Shown piece by piece: positions 27,633-37,354 of a DNA stretch of 55,603 nucleotides; positions within the stretch are counted from its first letter, which is position 1, and each line of letters begins with the position of its first letter. The DNA is taken from the NCBI RefSeq assembly GCF_014836555.1, contig NZ_JACSQQ010000004.1:33289-88891 (forward strand), given 5' to 3'. The position numbers and the translations under genes are program-made. The stretch comes from Oerskovia rustica. GTDB taxonomy: Bacteria > Actinomycetota > Actinomycetes > Actinomycetales > Cellulomonadaceae. The notes below the pieces were generated by a model, which was given only the letters and a program-made list of their open reading frames with translations, did not search any database and had not been told where the DNA came from.

Positions 27633-29180
27633 GTGCCGACTCCTTCCCAGAACTCTCCCGTCCCCGACCCCGTCGTGCTGCCCGCCGAGGGGTCTCGCGG
27701 GGTGCCGACGACGCCCGAACAGCTCGAGCTCCTCCGGCGTGCGCTGGCGGTGCTGACCGAGATGGCGCCCGCCGCGATCGAGCTGGGCGAGCTGTTCCGT
27801 GCGGCCGGCCACGAGCTGGCACTCGTCGGCGGTCCGGTCCGGGACGCGTTCCTGGGGAGAGCGAGCAACGACCTCGACTTCGCCACGTCGGCGGACCCGG
27901 ACCAGACCCAGGCGCTGCTCGCGGCCTGGGGCGACGCGCACTGGGACATCGGCAAGGAGTTCGGCACGATCGGGGCCAAGCGCTTCGCACCGAAGGGGAG
28001 CCCGCGGGGCGTGGGGGAGCTGGTCGTCGAGGTCACGACGTACCGCACGGACGAGTACGACGCCGCGTCGCGCAAGCCGCTCGTCGCGTTCGGCGACACC
28101 CTGGTCGGTGACCTGTCGCGGCGTGACTTCACGGTCAACGCCATGGCGGTCCGGGTCCCGGAGATGCTGTTCGTCGACCCGCACGACGGGCTCGGCGACC
28201 TCGCGATCGGTGTCCTGCGCACCCCGATCGCCCCGGAGCGCTCGTTCGACGACGACCCGCTGCGCATGATGCGGGCGGCGCGCTTCGCGGCCCAGCTCGG
28301 GTTCGAGGTCGAGCCCGCGACGCACGCGGCGATCGTCGACATGGCGTCGCGCATCGAGATCGTCTCGGCCGAGCGCGTCCGGGACGAGCTGACCAAGCTG
28401 CTGCTGTCCGACGACCCCCGCAAGGGGCTCGAGGTCCTCGTCGAGACGGGTCTGGCCGACCACGTCCTGCCCGAGCTCCCGGCGCTGCGCCTCGAGATCG
28501 ACGAGCACCACCGGCACAAGGACGTCTACCAGCACTCGCTCACGGTGCTGGAGCAGGCGATCGCCCAGGAGACCGGGCCCGACGGCGCGGTGCCGGGCCC
28601 GGACCTCGTCCTGCGCCTCGCATCGCTCCTGCACGACATCGGCAAGCCGGCCACGCGCCGGTTCGAGTCGGGCGGCGGAGTGAGCTTCCACCACCACGAG
28701 GTCGTGGGCGCCAAGCTCGCGGCGAAGCGCCTCAAGGAGCTGCGCTACGACAAGGACACCGTGAAGCAGGTGGCCCGGCTCGTCGAGCTGCACCTGCGCT
28801 TCCACGGCTACGGCGAGGGGGAGTGGACCGACTCCGCGGTGCGCCGCTACGTGACCGACGCGGGTCCGCTCCTGGAGCGCCTCCACCGCCTGACGCGCGC
28901 GGACTCGACCACACGCAACAAGCGCAAGGCGCAGCGTCTCTCCGACGCGTACACGGACCTCGAGCAGCGCATCGAACGGCTCCGTGGCGAGGAGGAGCTG
29001 GCCTCGATCCGCCCCGACCTCGACGGCCAGCAGATCATGGAGGCCCTGGGCATCTCGCCGGGTCCCGAGGTGGGGCAGGCCTACAAGTTCCTGCTGGAGC
29101 TGCGCCTGGACCGCGGACCGCTCGGCGAGGACGTCGCTCGTGAGGAGCTGCTGACCTGGTGGGCCGGGCGCGAGGCGTGA
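27633..29180 (+). CDS. CCA tRNA nucleotidyltransferase
   Basis: Adds or repairs the 3' CCA of tRNAs. The 515-residue product has the class II nucleotidyltransferase motifs LVGGPVRDAFLG (about 65-76), NDLDFAT (catalytic DxD) and RRDFTVNAMAV. RMMRAARFAAQLGFEVEP and a C-terminal HD domain (LLHDIGKPATR, about 330-340) follow, as in actinobacterial PcnA/CCA enzymes. I placed the start at GTG 27633 because it fits the family length; no clear ribosome site precedes it, so translation may be leaderless. Confidence 0.93.
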   Translation: MPTPSQNSPVPDPVVLPAEGSRGVPTTPEQLELLRRALAVLTEMAPAAIELGELFRAAGHELALVGGPVRDAFLGRASNDLDFATSADPDQTQALLAAWGDAHWDIGKEFGTIGAKRFAPKGSPRGVGELVVEVTTYRTDEYDAASRKPLVAFGDTLVGDLSRRDFTVNAMAVRVPEMLFVDPHDGLGDLAIGVLRTPIAPERSFDDDPLRMMRAARFAAQLGFEVEPATHAAIVDMASRIEIVSAERVRDELTKLLLSDDPRKGLEVLVETGLADHVLPELPALRLEIDEHHRHKDVYQHSLTVLEQAIAQETGPDGAVPGPDLVLRLASLLHDIGKPATRRFESGGGVSFHHHEVVGAKLAAKRLKELRYDKDTVKQVARLVELHLRFHGYGEGEWTDSAVRRYVTDAGPLLERLHRLTRADSTTRNKRKAQRLSDAYTDLEQRIERLRGEEELASIRPDLDGQQIMEALGISPGPEVGQAYKFLLELRLDRGPLGEDVAREELLTWWAGREA

Positions 29181-29194
29181 CCCGCGGTCCTGAC

Positions 29195-29233
29195 GCGCGA
29201 AGGGTGGGCACCGTCGGTGCCCGCCCTTCGCGC
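29195..29233. terminator. Bidirectional terminator between the CCA enzyme and a DHA2 transporter
   Basis: 18-bp stem (one U-G pair in the + RNA) with a 3-nt GTC loop, centred between two convergent genes. Confidence 0.88.
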
Positions 29234-29261
29234 CCGGTCCCCCGCGGGACCGGTCGAACCG

Positions 29262-30797
29262 TCAGCGGCGCTCGGTCGCCTCGCCCGCCGTCTCGAGGAC
29301 GGGGGCGTCCTGCGCGAGGGGCGTGACGTCGTCGGACAGGACGGCCGGGGCCTCCACGGCCGCCGGCTTGCGCAGCAGGAACGACAGCGCGACCGCGACG
29401 AGCATGACCACGGCGCCCCAGACGAACGCCGAGGACACACCGTCGGCGAGGGCGACCTGCGGGCTCGCGCCCTCGGCGGCCCGGGCGACCTCGTGCGAGG
29501 TCATGACGGCGATGAACAGCGCCGTCCCGGCCGCGCCCGCGAGCTGCTGCACCGTGCCGATCATGGCGCTCCCGTGCGAGTACAGCGACGGCTTGAGCGC
29601 CGAGAGCGCACCCGTGAACAGCGGCGTGAACACGAAGGCCAGGCCCAGGCTCAGCACGACGTGCGCACCCAGGACGAACCACGGCGACGTCGTGGCGCCG
29701 ACCGTGGTCAGCGCTGCGAGCGAGACGGCGACCGCGCTGAGCCCCGGCAGGACCAGGGGGCGCGGGCCGAGGCGGTCGTACAGGCGTCCGACGGTCGGGC
29801 CCAGCAGACCCATGATCAGGCCGCCCGGCAGCATCATCAGGCCCGTGTAGACCGGGTCGAGACCCAGCGAGCTCTGCAGGTACAGCGGCAGCAGGATGAT
29901 CGAGCCGAACAGCGCGATCATCGCGACCGACATGATGCCGAGCGAGACCGTGAAGCCGCGCGAGGAGAACACGCGCAGGTCGAGCAGTGCCGCGTCGCGG
30001 CGCTGCAGGACGAGCTGGCGCGCGACGAACAGCACGAGGAACACGGGCCCCACGACGAGCGGGATCCACACGGGCACGGCCGGCGTGGCGCGTGCGGCCT
30101 CACCCAGGTTGGACAGGCCGAAGACCAGCCCACCGAACGCGAGGGCAGCGAGGAACAGCGACAACGGGTCGAGGCGCGTGTGTGTACGGTCGGCCGAGTC
30201 CTTGACGTACTTCGCGCCGAACACGAGGGCGACGAGGGCGATCGGCAGCACGAGGCCGAAGATCCAGCGCCAGGACAGGGTCTCGAGGACCAGGCCCGAC
30301 AGCGTGGGTCCGAGGGCCGGGGCCGCGGCCATGACGATCGCGACGTTCCCCATGATCCGGCCACGGGCCGACGGCGGGACGAGCGTCATGATGGTCGTCA
30401 TGAGCAGCGGCATCATGATCGCCGTGCCCGACGCCTGCACGACGCGGGCGCCGAGGAGCCAGCCGAAGCCCGGCGCGAACGCCGCGAGGGCCGTGCCCGC
30501 GCTGAACAGAGACATCGCGAGCAGGAACGCCCCGCGCGTACCCAGACGCTGGAGCAGGAAGCCCGTCGCCGGGATGACGACCGCCATCGTGAGCATGAAG
30601 GCGGTGGTCAGCCACTGGCCGGTCGACGCCGTGATCCCCATCTCCTCCATGAGGTGAGGGAGGGCGACGCCCATGGTCGTCTCGTTGAGGATCACGACCG
30701 ACGCCGAGACGAGGAGGAGTGCGATCACGAGGAAGTTCTCCCGCGACAGCTTCTCCGAGACGGGTAAGGACGGGGCGGTGCTCTGCGGTACCTGCAT
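29262..30797 (-). CDS. DHA2-family MFS drug efflux transporter
   Basis: Proton-driven multidrug exporter of the 14-TM DHA2 (EmrB/QacA) family. The 511-residue protein has LNETTMGVALPHLMEEMGIT (motif D1-like) and VQASGTAIMMPLLMTTIMTL followed by GRIMGNVAIVMAAAPALGPTL (motif C). I chose ATG at 30797 (MQVPQSTAPS) because AGGAG lies 5 nt upstream. The first TM segment begins near residue 22. The spacer upstream (30798-31021) contains a small palindrome TATCC-TC-GGATA at 30905-30916. Substrate unknown. Confidence 0.9.
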   Translation of the reverse strand: MQVPQSTAPSLPVSEKLSRENFLVIALLLVSASVVILNETTMGVALPHLMEEMGITASTGQWLTTAFMLTMAVVIPATGFLLQRLGTRGAFLLAMSLFSAGTALAAFAPGFGWLLGARVVQASGTAIMMPLLMTTIMTLVPPSARGRIMGNVAIVMAAAPALGPTLSGLVLETLSWRWIFGLVLPIALVALVFGAKYVKDSADRTHTRLDPLSLFLAALAFGGLVFGLSNLGEAARATPAVPVWIPLVVGPVFLVLFVARQLVLQRRDAALLDLRVFSSRGFTVSLGIMSVAMIALFGSIILLPLYLQSSLGLDPVYTGLMMLPGGLIMGLLGPTVGRLYDRLGPRPLVLPGLSAVAVSLAALTTVGATTSPWFVLGAHVVLSLGLAFVFTPLFTGALSALKPSLYSHGSAMIGTVQQLAGAAGTALFIAVMTSHEVARAAEGASPQVALADGVSSAFVWGAVVMLVAVALSFLLRKPAAVEAPAVLSDDVTPLAQDAPVLETAGEATERR

Positions 30798-30904
30798 GGG
30801 CTCTCCTGTGGGGTCGGTGCGCACTCACGCGACGGGGGACGGCGCGCAGCGAGAGGGGGAGCGTCGGTCGGGATGTCGTACGCCCTACGAGAACTACGCT
30901 CAGT

Positions 30905-30916
30905 TATCCTCGGATA
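30905..30916. promoter_or_regulatory. Small palindrome upstream of the DHA2 gene
   Basis: TATCC-TC-GGATA, an inverted repeat about 110 nt upstream of the DHA2 start in an AT-richer patch. A regulator site is possible, but it is short and no adjacent regulator gene is seen. Confidence 0.25.
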
Positions 30917-31021
30917 TTCCCCCCGGTCCTGACGACTCCTTTTCCGGGCAGGAGTCATCGGTGGCACGGCGGCGGCCCGCCGCGGCGCAGGGCCGTGCGG
31001 AGAACGAGCGGGTGGGCTACG

Positions 31022-32359
31022 TCACCCCGCCGCGGGGTGCTCGTCGGGAGCCGCCTCGGGAAGGGGAGCGGCGCCGTCGGGCCCTGCGGCGTGCCGTGCG
31101 CCGAACCGGCCGAAGACCAGCGCGGCGGCCGCGTACGCGACCGCGAGGACCACGAAGACCGGACGCGAGTACCCCGTGTCCGGCAGGGTGAACGCCGCGA
31201 GGGCGGCCGCTCCCACGAACGCCGCGTTGTACAGGACGTCGTAGAACGCGAAGGCGCGTCCCCGGAAGGCGTCCGCGGTGTCGCGCTGCACGATCGTGTC
31301 CACCGCGATCTTCGTCGCCTGCGCGGCCAGGCCCAGCAGCAGGGCGCCCGCGTATACGACCGTGCGCGACGGCGTCGTGACGAGCAGGAGCTGGCTCGCC
31401 GACGCCAGACCCAGCATGAGCGCGATCCACAGGTGCGGCCCCGTGTACCGCGAGAGCGTCGGGGTCAGCACGACGGCGAACGCGCCACCGACCCCCGTGA
31501 GGCCCACGACCGTCGCGAACGTCGCCAGGCCCGCAGTGGTGTTGCCCGGGTCCGAGAGCAGGTTGCGCGAGATGAGGATCGACGCGATGAACGTGACCCC
31601 GTACAGGAACCGGTGCGTCGCCATGACCATGAGGGCCTGGCCCGGTGTGCGGCGCGCGATGAGATAGCGGGCGCCGTCCGCGAGGCCGCGCGCGACCTTC
31701 GCGATCTCCGTCGTGATCGCCGCCTCCGCGGGCCGGTCCGGCCCCAGCAGCCCGCGCGACATGCGCAGCGCCAGCAACGACGCGGCACCGAACACGAGGG
31801 CCGCGCACACCAGCGCGACCGAGTCCTTCTCCCGCCCCGGCTCGAACGTCAGGCTGAGCAGGAAACCGATGCCACCGCCCACGAAGGCCGCCGCGGCGCC
31901 CAGCGTGGGGGTCAGCGAGTTCGCCGTGAGCAGCAGCGGACCGTCGACCACGCGCGGCAGGCCCGCCGACAGGCCCGCGAGCAGGAAGCGGTTGACCGAG
32001 AGCGTGGCCAGCGCCAGCACGTAGATCCACGGCGTCACGCCCGTGGTCAGCATGAGGACCGCGGTCGCGGCCGTCAGGACCACGCGCACCGCGTTCCCCC
32101 ACACCAGGACCTGGCGCCGGCTCCACCGGTCGAGGAAGACCCCCGCGAACGGACCCACGATCGTGAACGGGGCCAGCATCACCGCGAACGCCGCGGCGAT
32201 CGACGCCGCCGTGCCCTGGGACTCCGGGGAGAAGAAGAGGAGCGACGCCAGCCCGACCTGGAACATCCCGTCGCCCGCCTGGCTGACGAGCCGGACGGCG
32301 AAGAGCTTCCTGAAGTCGCGCAGCCGAAGCAGGACGCCGAGTTCCGAGATCACACCCAC
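31022..32359 (-). CDS. MFS transporter, 12-TM exporter type
   Basis: 445-residue major facilitator protein. The N-terminus LGVLLRLRDFRKLFAVRLVS is followed by GPFAGVFLDRWSRRQVLVWG, the MFS loop 2-3 motif, and hydrophobic segments through the C-terminus. It resembles the MFS_3/EntS-like exporters; the substrate is unknown. GTG 32359 is the most likely start because MFS homology begins near residue 10; GTG 32353 is also possible and the frame is open to 32443. It is probably transcribed on its own. Confidence 0.82.
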   Translation of the reverse strand: MGVISELGVLLRLRDFRKLFAVRLVSQAGDGMFQVGLASLLFFSPESQGTAASIAAAFAVMLAPFTIVGPFAGVFLDRWSRRQVLVWGNAVRVVLTAATAVLMLTTGVTPWIYVLALATLSVNRFLLAGLSAGLPRVVDGPLLLTANSLTPTLGAAAAFVGGGIGFLLSLTFEPGREKDSVALVCAALVFGAASLLALRMSRGLLGPDRPAEAAITTEIAKVARGLADGARYLIARRTPGQALMVMATHRFLYGVTFIASILISRNLLSDPGNTTAGLATFATVVGLTGVGGAFAVVLTPTLSRYTGPHLWIALMLGLASASQLLLVTTPSRTVVYAGALLLGLAAQATKIAVDTIVQRDTADAFRGRAFAFYDVLYNAAFVGAAALAAFTLPDTGYSRPVFVVLAVAYAAAALVFGRFGARHAAGPDGAAPLPEAAPDEHPAAG

Positions 32360-32509
32360 CGGTTCAGGGTATGCGGTGGTGAGAGCGATCCCCGCCCCCG
32401 GACGGCCCGACGGCGGCGCGCCCCTCCGGATCCGGGGGTGCACCGGGGTGCGGGGGTGGGGTGGGCAGGGGGCTGGGACCGGCCCCGGCAGGCGAGACGG
32501 GTATGCGAA

Positions 32510-32541
32510 GAGGGCCCGGAACCCTCAGGTTCCGGACCCTC
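32510..32541 (-). terminator. Terminator downstream of ino1
   Basis: 14-bp stem with a CTCA loop. The single mismatch (C-A on the + strand) becomes a G-U pair in the minus transcript, so it favours the minus strand, that is, the padR-ino1 transcript. Confidence 0.8.
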
Positions 32542-32610
32542 CTCGCGAGCGTCGGATCAGCGCAGGTTTCTACGGTCGCGCTGGTCCTGCACTCGCAGGC
32601 TCGCTACGGA

Positions 32611-33702
32611 TCAGCGCTCGTTCTCACCGGAGATGAAGGCCTCCAGAGCCGCACGGCCCTTCGTGTCCTCCATCTGGACCGGCGGGGACTTCATGAAGTA
32701 CGTCGAGGCCGAGAGGATCGGGCCACCGACGCCGCGGTCCTTGGCGATCTTCGCGGCGCGCACGGCGTCGATGATGATGCCGGCCGAGTTGGGGGAGTCC
32801 CAGACCTCGAGCTTGTACTCCAGGTTCAGGGGCACCTCGCCGAACGCGCGACCCTCGAGGCGGACGTAGGCCCACTTGCGGTCGTCGAGCCACGCGACGT
32901 AGTCCGACGGGCCGATGTGGACGTTGCGGTCCTCGGTCTTGCCACCGAGGGGACCCTCGAGGTTCGACGTCACGGCCTGCGTCTTCGAGATCTTCTTGGA
33001 CTCGAGGCGCGTGCGCTCGAGCATGTTCTTGAAGTCCATGTTGCCGCCGACGTTCAGCTGGTACGTACGGTCCAGCACGACGCCGCGGTCCTCGAAGAGC
33101 TTCGCGAGCACGCGGTGCGTGATGGTCGCGCCGACCTGCGACTTGATGTCGTCGCCGACGATCGGGACACCGGCGGCCTCGAACTTCGCGGCCCACTCGG
33201 GGTCGGAGGCGATGAAGACCGGCAGGGCGTTGACGAACGCGACGCCCGCGTCGATCGCGCACTGCGCGTAGTACTTCGCGGCGATCTCCGAACCGACGGG
33301 CAGGTAGCAGACGAGCACGTCGGCGCCCGACTCCTTGAGTGCGGCGACGATGTCGACCGGCTCGGCGTCCGACTCCTCGATGGTCTCGCGGTAGTACTTG
33401 CCGAGGCCGTCGTTCGTCACACCGCGCTGGACGGTGACACCCAGGGGCGGCACGTCGGCGATCTTGATCGTGTTGTTCTCCGAGGCGTTGATGGCCTCCG
33501 AGAGGTCGAAGCCGACCTTCTTGGCGTCGACGTCGAAAGCGGCGACGAACTCCAGGTCGGACACGTGGTAGTCACCGAACTGCACGTGCATCAGTCCGGG
33601 CACGGTGCTGCTCGGGTCAGCATCGCGGTAGTAGTGCACGCCCTGGACCAGGGAAGATGCGCAGTTTCCGACGCCAACGATGGCGACGCGGATGGAGGAC
33701 AT
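32611..33702 (-). CDS. ino1: myo-Inositol-1-phosphate synthase
   Basis: Converts glucose 6-phosphate to 1L-myo-inositol 1-phosphate with NAD as cofactor; in actinobacteria this feeds phosphatidylinositol and mycothiol. The 363-residue product has the NAD motif [16 protein letters not shown] at 6-21, [15 protein letters not shown], and [13 protein letters not shown]. The length matches actinobacterial Ino1. ATG at 33702 with GGAGCGAGG upstream. It lies 51 bp after a PadR-type gene, the usual arrangement here. Confidence 0.96.
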   Translation of the reverse strand: MSSIRVAIVGVGNCASSLVQGVHYYRDADPSSTVPGLMHVQFGDYHVSDLEFVAAFDVDAKKVGFDLSEAINASENNTIKIADVPPLGVTVQRGVTNDGLGKYYRETIEESDAEPVDIVAALKESGADVLVCYLPVGSEIAAKYYAQCAIDAGVAFVNALPVFIASDPEWAAKFEAAGVPIVGDDIKSQVGATITHRVLAKLFEDRGVVLDRTYQLNVGGNMDFKNMLERTRLESKKISKTQAVTSNLEGPLGGKTEDRNVHIGPSDYVAWLDDRKWAYVRLEGRAFGEVPLNLEYKLEVWDSPNSAGIIIDAVRAAKIAKDRGVGGPILSASTYFMKSPPVQMEDTKGRAALEAFISGENER

Positions 33703-33753
33703 CCTCGCTCCTTGCTGTCAGTGCCGGGGCGCTGCGCGCCGACGGCTTGATAG

Positions 33754-34362
33754 TTAGTGGTTGTCTTGCCCGTGACGGTTCTCGGGGCCGCTCGACGGCC
33801 GGGTGCGACGACGGTCGCGCTCGGTCGTGATCAGTCCGTCGAGCCAGCGAACCTCACGTTCGACCTGTTCCAGGCCGTGACGCTGCAGCTCAAGGGTGTA
33901 TTCGTCCAGGCGCTCGCGAGTGCGGGCGGCGGACTCCTTGACCGACTCCAGCCTCTCGGTGAGCCGGCTGCGCCGGCCCTCGAGGATGCGGAGACGGGTC
34001 TCGGCGTCGGTCTGCGCGAAGAACGCGAACCGGACGTCGAAGCTCTCGTCCTCCCAGGCCGACGGTCCCGAGGTCGCGAGGACCGTCTGAAGACGCTCCT
34101 TGCCCTCGGCCGTGAGCTGGTACACGATCCGGGCACGCTTGCCGGACAGTGCGTGGGGAGGGGTGGTAGGGGACTCGGTGCCGACGATGTGGCCGTGCGC
34201 GACCATCGCCTTGAGCGCCGGGTAGAGGGAACCGTAGGAAAAGGCACGGAACGAGCCGAGCATCAGGTTGAGCCGCTTCCGCAGCTCGTACCCGTGCAGC
34301 GGGGACTCGTTCAGGAGGCCGAGGATGGCGGTCTCCAGCACGTCCGAACGACTGCGTGCCAT
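33754..34362 (-). CDS. PadR family transcriptional regulator beside ino1
   Basis: 202-residue winged-helix repressor. The PadR domain (MARSRSDVLETAILGLLNES, LHGYELRKRL, YGSLYPALKAM, YQLTAEGKERL) is followed by a long C-terminal dimer helix region. ATG at 34362 with GGAGG about 5-8 nt upstream. It is co-directional with ino1, so control of inositol synthesis is plausible. A perfect 12-bp inverted repeat about 63 nt upstream (34425-34449) may be its operator. Confidence 0.92.
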   Translation of the reverse strand: MARSRSDVLETAILGLLNESPLHGYELRKRLNLMLGSFRAFSYGSLYPALKAMVAHGHIVGTESPTTPPHALSGKRARIVYQLTAEGKERLQTVLATSGPSAWEDESFDVRFAFFAQTDAETRLRILEGRRSRLTERLESVKESAARTRERLDEYTLELQRHGLEQVEREVRWLDGLITTERDRRRTRPSSGPENRHGQDNH

Positions 34363-34718
34363 GACACCTCCTCTTCCGCCGGGACCGTGGCCGCGCGGAG
34401 GGCGGTTCGGGCTTGCTCACCTACTCGATGTATCGAGTCGATACATCGACAGGCTAGGTGCAATCGAACCGCTGCGCAATGCGCCGGTGCATAGAACGCT
34501 GTGCGGCCCGTGCGACCGACCAGATGTGAAGGACTGGCGGAACTGCCGCGGGGCTGTGGCGAAACAATGCTCCTCCCCCTGTGCAGGTCCTTGTCCTCAC
34601 GGGCTGACGGCCTATTGTTCAGGGTGGTCCGATGCATGTCCCGCGTCCCCGTCGCCCTCCCCCTGGGCGCAGCGCGGTCCGGTCCGGACCTGAAGTGACC
34701 CCCAGAGGAAGGTGAACC
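34363..34718. promoter_or_regulatory. Divergent padR/PBP promoter region
   Basis: 356 bp between the divergent padR and pbp genes. It contains the perfect inverted repeat at 34425-34449 on the padR side, and AGAGGAAGG just before the pbp start. No gene or other repeat seen. Confidence 0.6.
34425..34449. promoter_or_regulatory. Perfect inverted repeat, likely PadR operator
   Basis: TCGATGTATCGA, one G, then TCGATACATCGA: a perfect 12-bp inverted repeat. It contains ATGT...ACAT as in PadR-type sites. Its centre is about 75 nt upstream of the padR start, so autoregulation is inferred. Confidence 0.65.
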
Positions 34719-37148
34719 GTGGCGAGCTCCGCGAGGCAGACGAAGGGCACGGCGCGCACCGGAGGCACGGCGCGCACGGGCACCACGGCGCGCAAGCGCC
34801 GCTTCTTCAACTACCCCCGGTCCCACGTCAAGGGATTCCGCCGTTGGCTCCCGTCGTGGCGCGTCCTGCTCGGGACGTTCCTGGCCGGCGTCGCGCTGGT
34901 CGCCGGAGTGTTCATCGCGGCCTACGCCACCACCACGGTCCCCGCAGAGGCTGCCTACGCCAAGCAGCAGAAGACGACGGTCTACTACTCCGACGGCGTG
35001 ACGGAGATCGGGAACTTCCTCACCGAGAACCGTGTGATCGTCCCGTTCGAGACGCTCCCGAAGTACGTCGGCAACTCCGTCGTCGCGTCGGAGGACGCCA
35101 CCTTCTGGGAGAACTCCGGGATCGACATCAAGGGCATGGGGCGCGCCCTCCTGAACAACCTCTCGGGCGGCGCCCGACAGGGTGCCTCGACCATCACCCA
35201 GCAGTACGCCGAGCGCTACTACTCCGACGAGACGATCTCCAGCTACGCGGGCAAGTTCCGCGAGGCCATGCTCGCCCTGCGCCTGACGCAGAAGCAGCCG
35301 AAGGAGCAGATCCTCGGGAACTACCTCAACACCATCTACTTCGGTCGTGGCGCGCATGGGATCGAGGCTGCGGCGCAGACGTACTTCGGCATCCCGGCGT
35401 CGGAGCTCACCATCTCCCAGGCGGCGATGATCACGGCGATCATCCCGAACCCGACGAACTACGACCCCGCCGTCAGCCCTGAGATCGCGCAGCAGAAGTG
35501 GGAGCGCGTGATCAACCGCATGGCCGATCAGGGGTACATCACCGCTGCGGAGAAGGCGGAGGCGGCCTTCCCCGAGGTCAAGGACAAGGTCCAGGCCAAC
35601 TCCAAGGGCGGCCAGGCGGGCTACCTGCTGGAGCTGGTGAAGAACGAGTGGGTCGCTGCCGGGAACGACGAGGGTGACCTCGAGGTCAAGGGCTACAAGA
35701 TCACCACGACGATCGACAAGGACATGCAGGCCATGGCGGTCCAGACCGCCGAGACCACCATCCCCCGCGAGGGGGACCACCCGGCGTCGCCGAACCTCAA
35801 GCCGTCGATCGTCTCGATCGACCCGGCCGACGGTGCGGTCAAGGCCGTGTACGGCGGGCCTGACTTCGTCACGAAGCAGTACAACTCGGCCACGCGAGGA
35901 GTGGCACAGGCCGGCTCGACCTTCAAGCCGTTCACCCTCGTCGCCGCTCTGGAGAAGGGCATCGACCTGTCTGCCCGGTACGACGGCGAGAACGGGATCC
36001 AGGTTCCCGGCTTCTACGACGGGGACCGAAAGGTCGTCAACTTCGGGAACTACGGGTACGGCCAGATCGACCTGGTGAAGGCGACCGCGAACTCGGTCAA
36101 CACCGTGTATGCGGCGCTCAACATGGAGGTCGGTCCCGAGGCGACCAAGGAGGTCGCGATCCGCGCCGGCATCCCCGAGAACACCCAGGACCTCGCGGCG
36201 GTCCCGTCCAACGTGCTGGGCTCCGCGTCGGTGCGAGCACTCGACATCACGCACGCGTACGCGACGTTCGCCGCCCAGGGTTACGAGTCGACGCCGCACG
36301 TGGTGCAGTCGGTCAAGATGCTGAGCAACGACGCGGAGATCTGGGAGCCCGCGGGCCGGAACGGGAAGGTCTTCGAGCCCGACGTCATGGCCGCCGCGAC
36401 CTATGCGATGACCCAGGTCGTCGAGCAGAAGGGCGGTTCGGGCCAGTTTGCCAAGGCCGTGGGACGCCCGGTCGCCGGCAAGACGGGCACCTCGAACGAC
36501 AACAAGTCCGCCTGGTTCGCCGGCTACGTGCCGCAGCTCGCGACCGTCGTGGGTCTCTACCAGACGAACGACGAGACGCACGCCCAGGAGTCGATCACCC
36601 CGTTCGGCAAGTGGGCCACGGGGCGCAACCCGGCCATCACAGGTGGCACGTGGCCCGTCGAGGCCTGGACCTCGTACATGGAGGGCGTGCTCGCGCTCCC
36701 GCAGTACGCGGAGGTCCAGGAGTTCCCCAAGTACACGCCCAAGAAGCCGATCCCGACCGAGACCCCCAGCGAGGAGCCCACCGAGATCCCGCCGGTCGAC
36801 GAGCCCGTCGAGCCCGACCCCGTGGTCCCCGAGCTGGCGACGGTCCCGACCGACCTCGTGGGCAGGTCGAAGGACGACGTCGCGCAGATCCTGGCGGGCC
36901 TCGGGCTCGAGGTGAGCTTCACGGAGGACTGGTCCGACCAGCCGCCGGGCGTGGTGATCCGCGCCCCCGGTGGCAAGCAGGTCGAACCCGGCTCCCGCGT
37001 CTCGATCGTCCTGTCGAAGGGCCCCAAGCCCAGTGCGCCCAACCCGACACCCACCCCGACGCCCACGCCGACACCGACGACCCCACCGGAGGGCAACGGC
37101 GGGGACGCGTCGGCCGGCCAGGGCAACGGCGGAGGCAGGGGCAACTAG
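34719..37148 (+). CDS. Class A penicillin-binding protein (PonA-like)
   Basis: Bifunctional peptidoglycan synthase. The 809-residue product has a basic cytoplasmic N-terminus and a TM segment (about 49-70). The GT51 transglycosylase domain has VVASEDATFWENSGID and GASTITQQYAERYY. The transpeptidase domain has S400-x-x-K403 (STFK), S459-V-N461 and K588-T-G590 (KTGTS). A single C-terminal PASTA domain (LVGRSKDDVAQILAGLGL) follows, then a Pro/Thr and Gly/Asn-rich tail. GTG at 34719 with AGAGGAAGG upstream. The catalytic residues are all present, so it should be active. Confidence 0.95.
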   Translation: MASSARQTKGTARTGGTARTGTTARKRRFFNYPRSHVKGFRRWLPSWRVLLGTFLAGVALVAGVFIAAYATTTVPAEAAYAKQQKTTVYYSDGVTEIGNFLTENRVIVPFETLPKYVGNSVVASEDATFWENSGIDIKGMGRALLNNLSGGARQGASTITQQYAERYYSDETISSYAGKFREAMLALRLTQKQPKEQILGNYLNTIYFGRGAHGIEAAAQTYFGIPASELTISQAAMITAIIPNPTNYDPAVSPEIAQQKWERVINRMADQGYITAAEKAEAAFPEVKDKVQANSKGGQAGYLLELVKNEWVAAGNDEGDLEVKGYKITTTIDKDMQAMAVQTAETTIPREGDHPASPNLKPSIVSIDPADGAVKAVYGGPDFVTKQYNSATRGVAQAGSTFKPFTLVAALEKGIDLSARYDGENGIQVPGFYDGDRKVVNFGNYGYGQIDLVKATANSVNTVYAALNMEVGPEATKEVAIRAGIPENTQDLAAVPSNVLGSASVRALDITHAYATFAAQGYESTPHVVQSVKMLSNDAEIWEPAGRNGKVFEPDVMAAATYAMTQVVEQKGGSGQFAKAVGRPVAGKTGTSNDNKSAWFAGYVPQLATVVGLYQTNDETHAQESITPFGKWATGRNPAITGGTWPVEAWTSYMEGVLALPQYAEVQEFPKYTPKKPIPTETPSEEPTEIPPVDEPVEPDPVVPELATVPTDLVGRSKDDVAQILAGLGLEVSFTEDWSDQPPGVVIRAPGGKQVEPGSRVSIVLSKGPKPSAPNPTPTPTPTPTPTTPPEGNGGDASAGQGNGGGRGN

Positions 37149-37156
37149 CCCGGGCT

Positions 37157-37186
37157 CCGGCGGCGGCCCCCCCGGGGCGCCGCCGG
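37157..37186 (+). terminator. Terminator downstream of the PBP gene
   Basis: Stem with 9 perfect base pairs (CCGGCGGCG and its complement) extending inward, 9 nt after the pbp stop. Confidence 0.7.
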
Positions 37187-37354
37187 CGCCGGCTCGTCCC
37201 CCAGATTTCCCGACCCCGGCCCTGACCGGGTACCTTGGGATCTTGCTGTGTCTCGATCCGTGCTGCCATCAGTGCGGGGACGGCACAGCGACGCACAACC
37301 CTCCTGTCACGGAGAGACCGTGACCGCTGAGTCCGCAGGAGGTGGGTTAACCGC
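37187..37354 (+). promoter_or_regulatory. rpsF leader with a short hairpin
   Basis: Likely promoter and leader of the S6-SSB-S18-L9 operon. It contains a perfect 7-bp hairpin with arms GTCACGG and CCGTGAC and an AGAGA loop at 37306-37324, just upstream of the AGGAGG-type site before rpsF. In some bacteria this operon is controlled by S6:S18 binding to such a leader; that role here is a guess. Confidence 0.45.
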
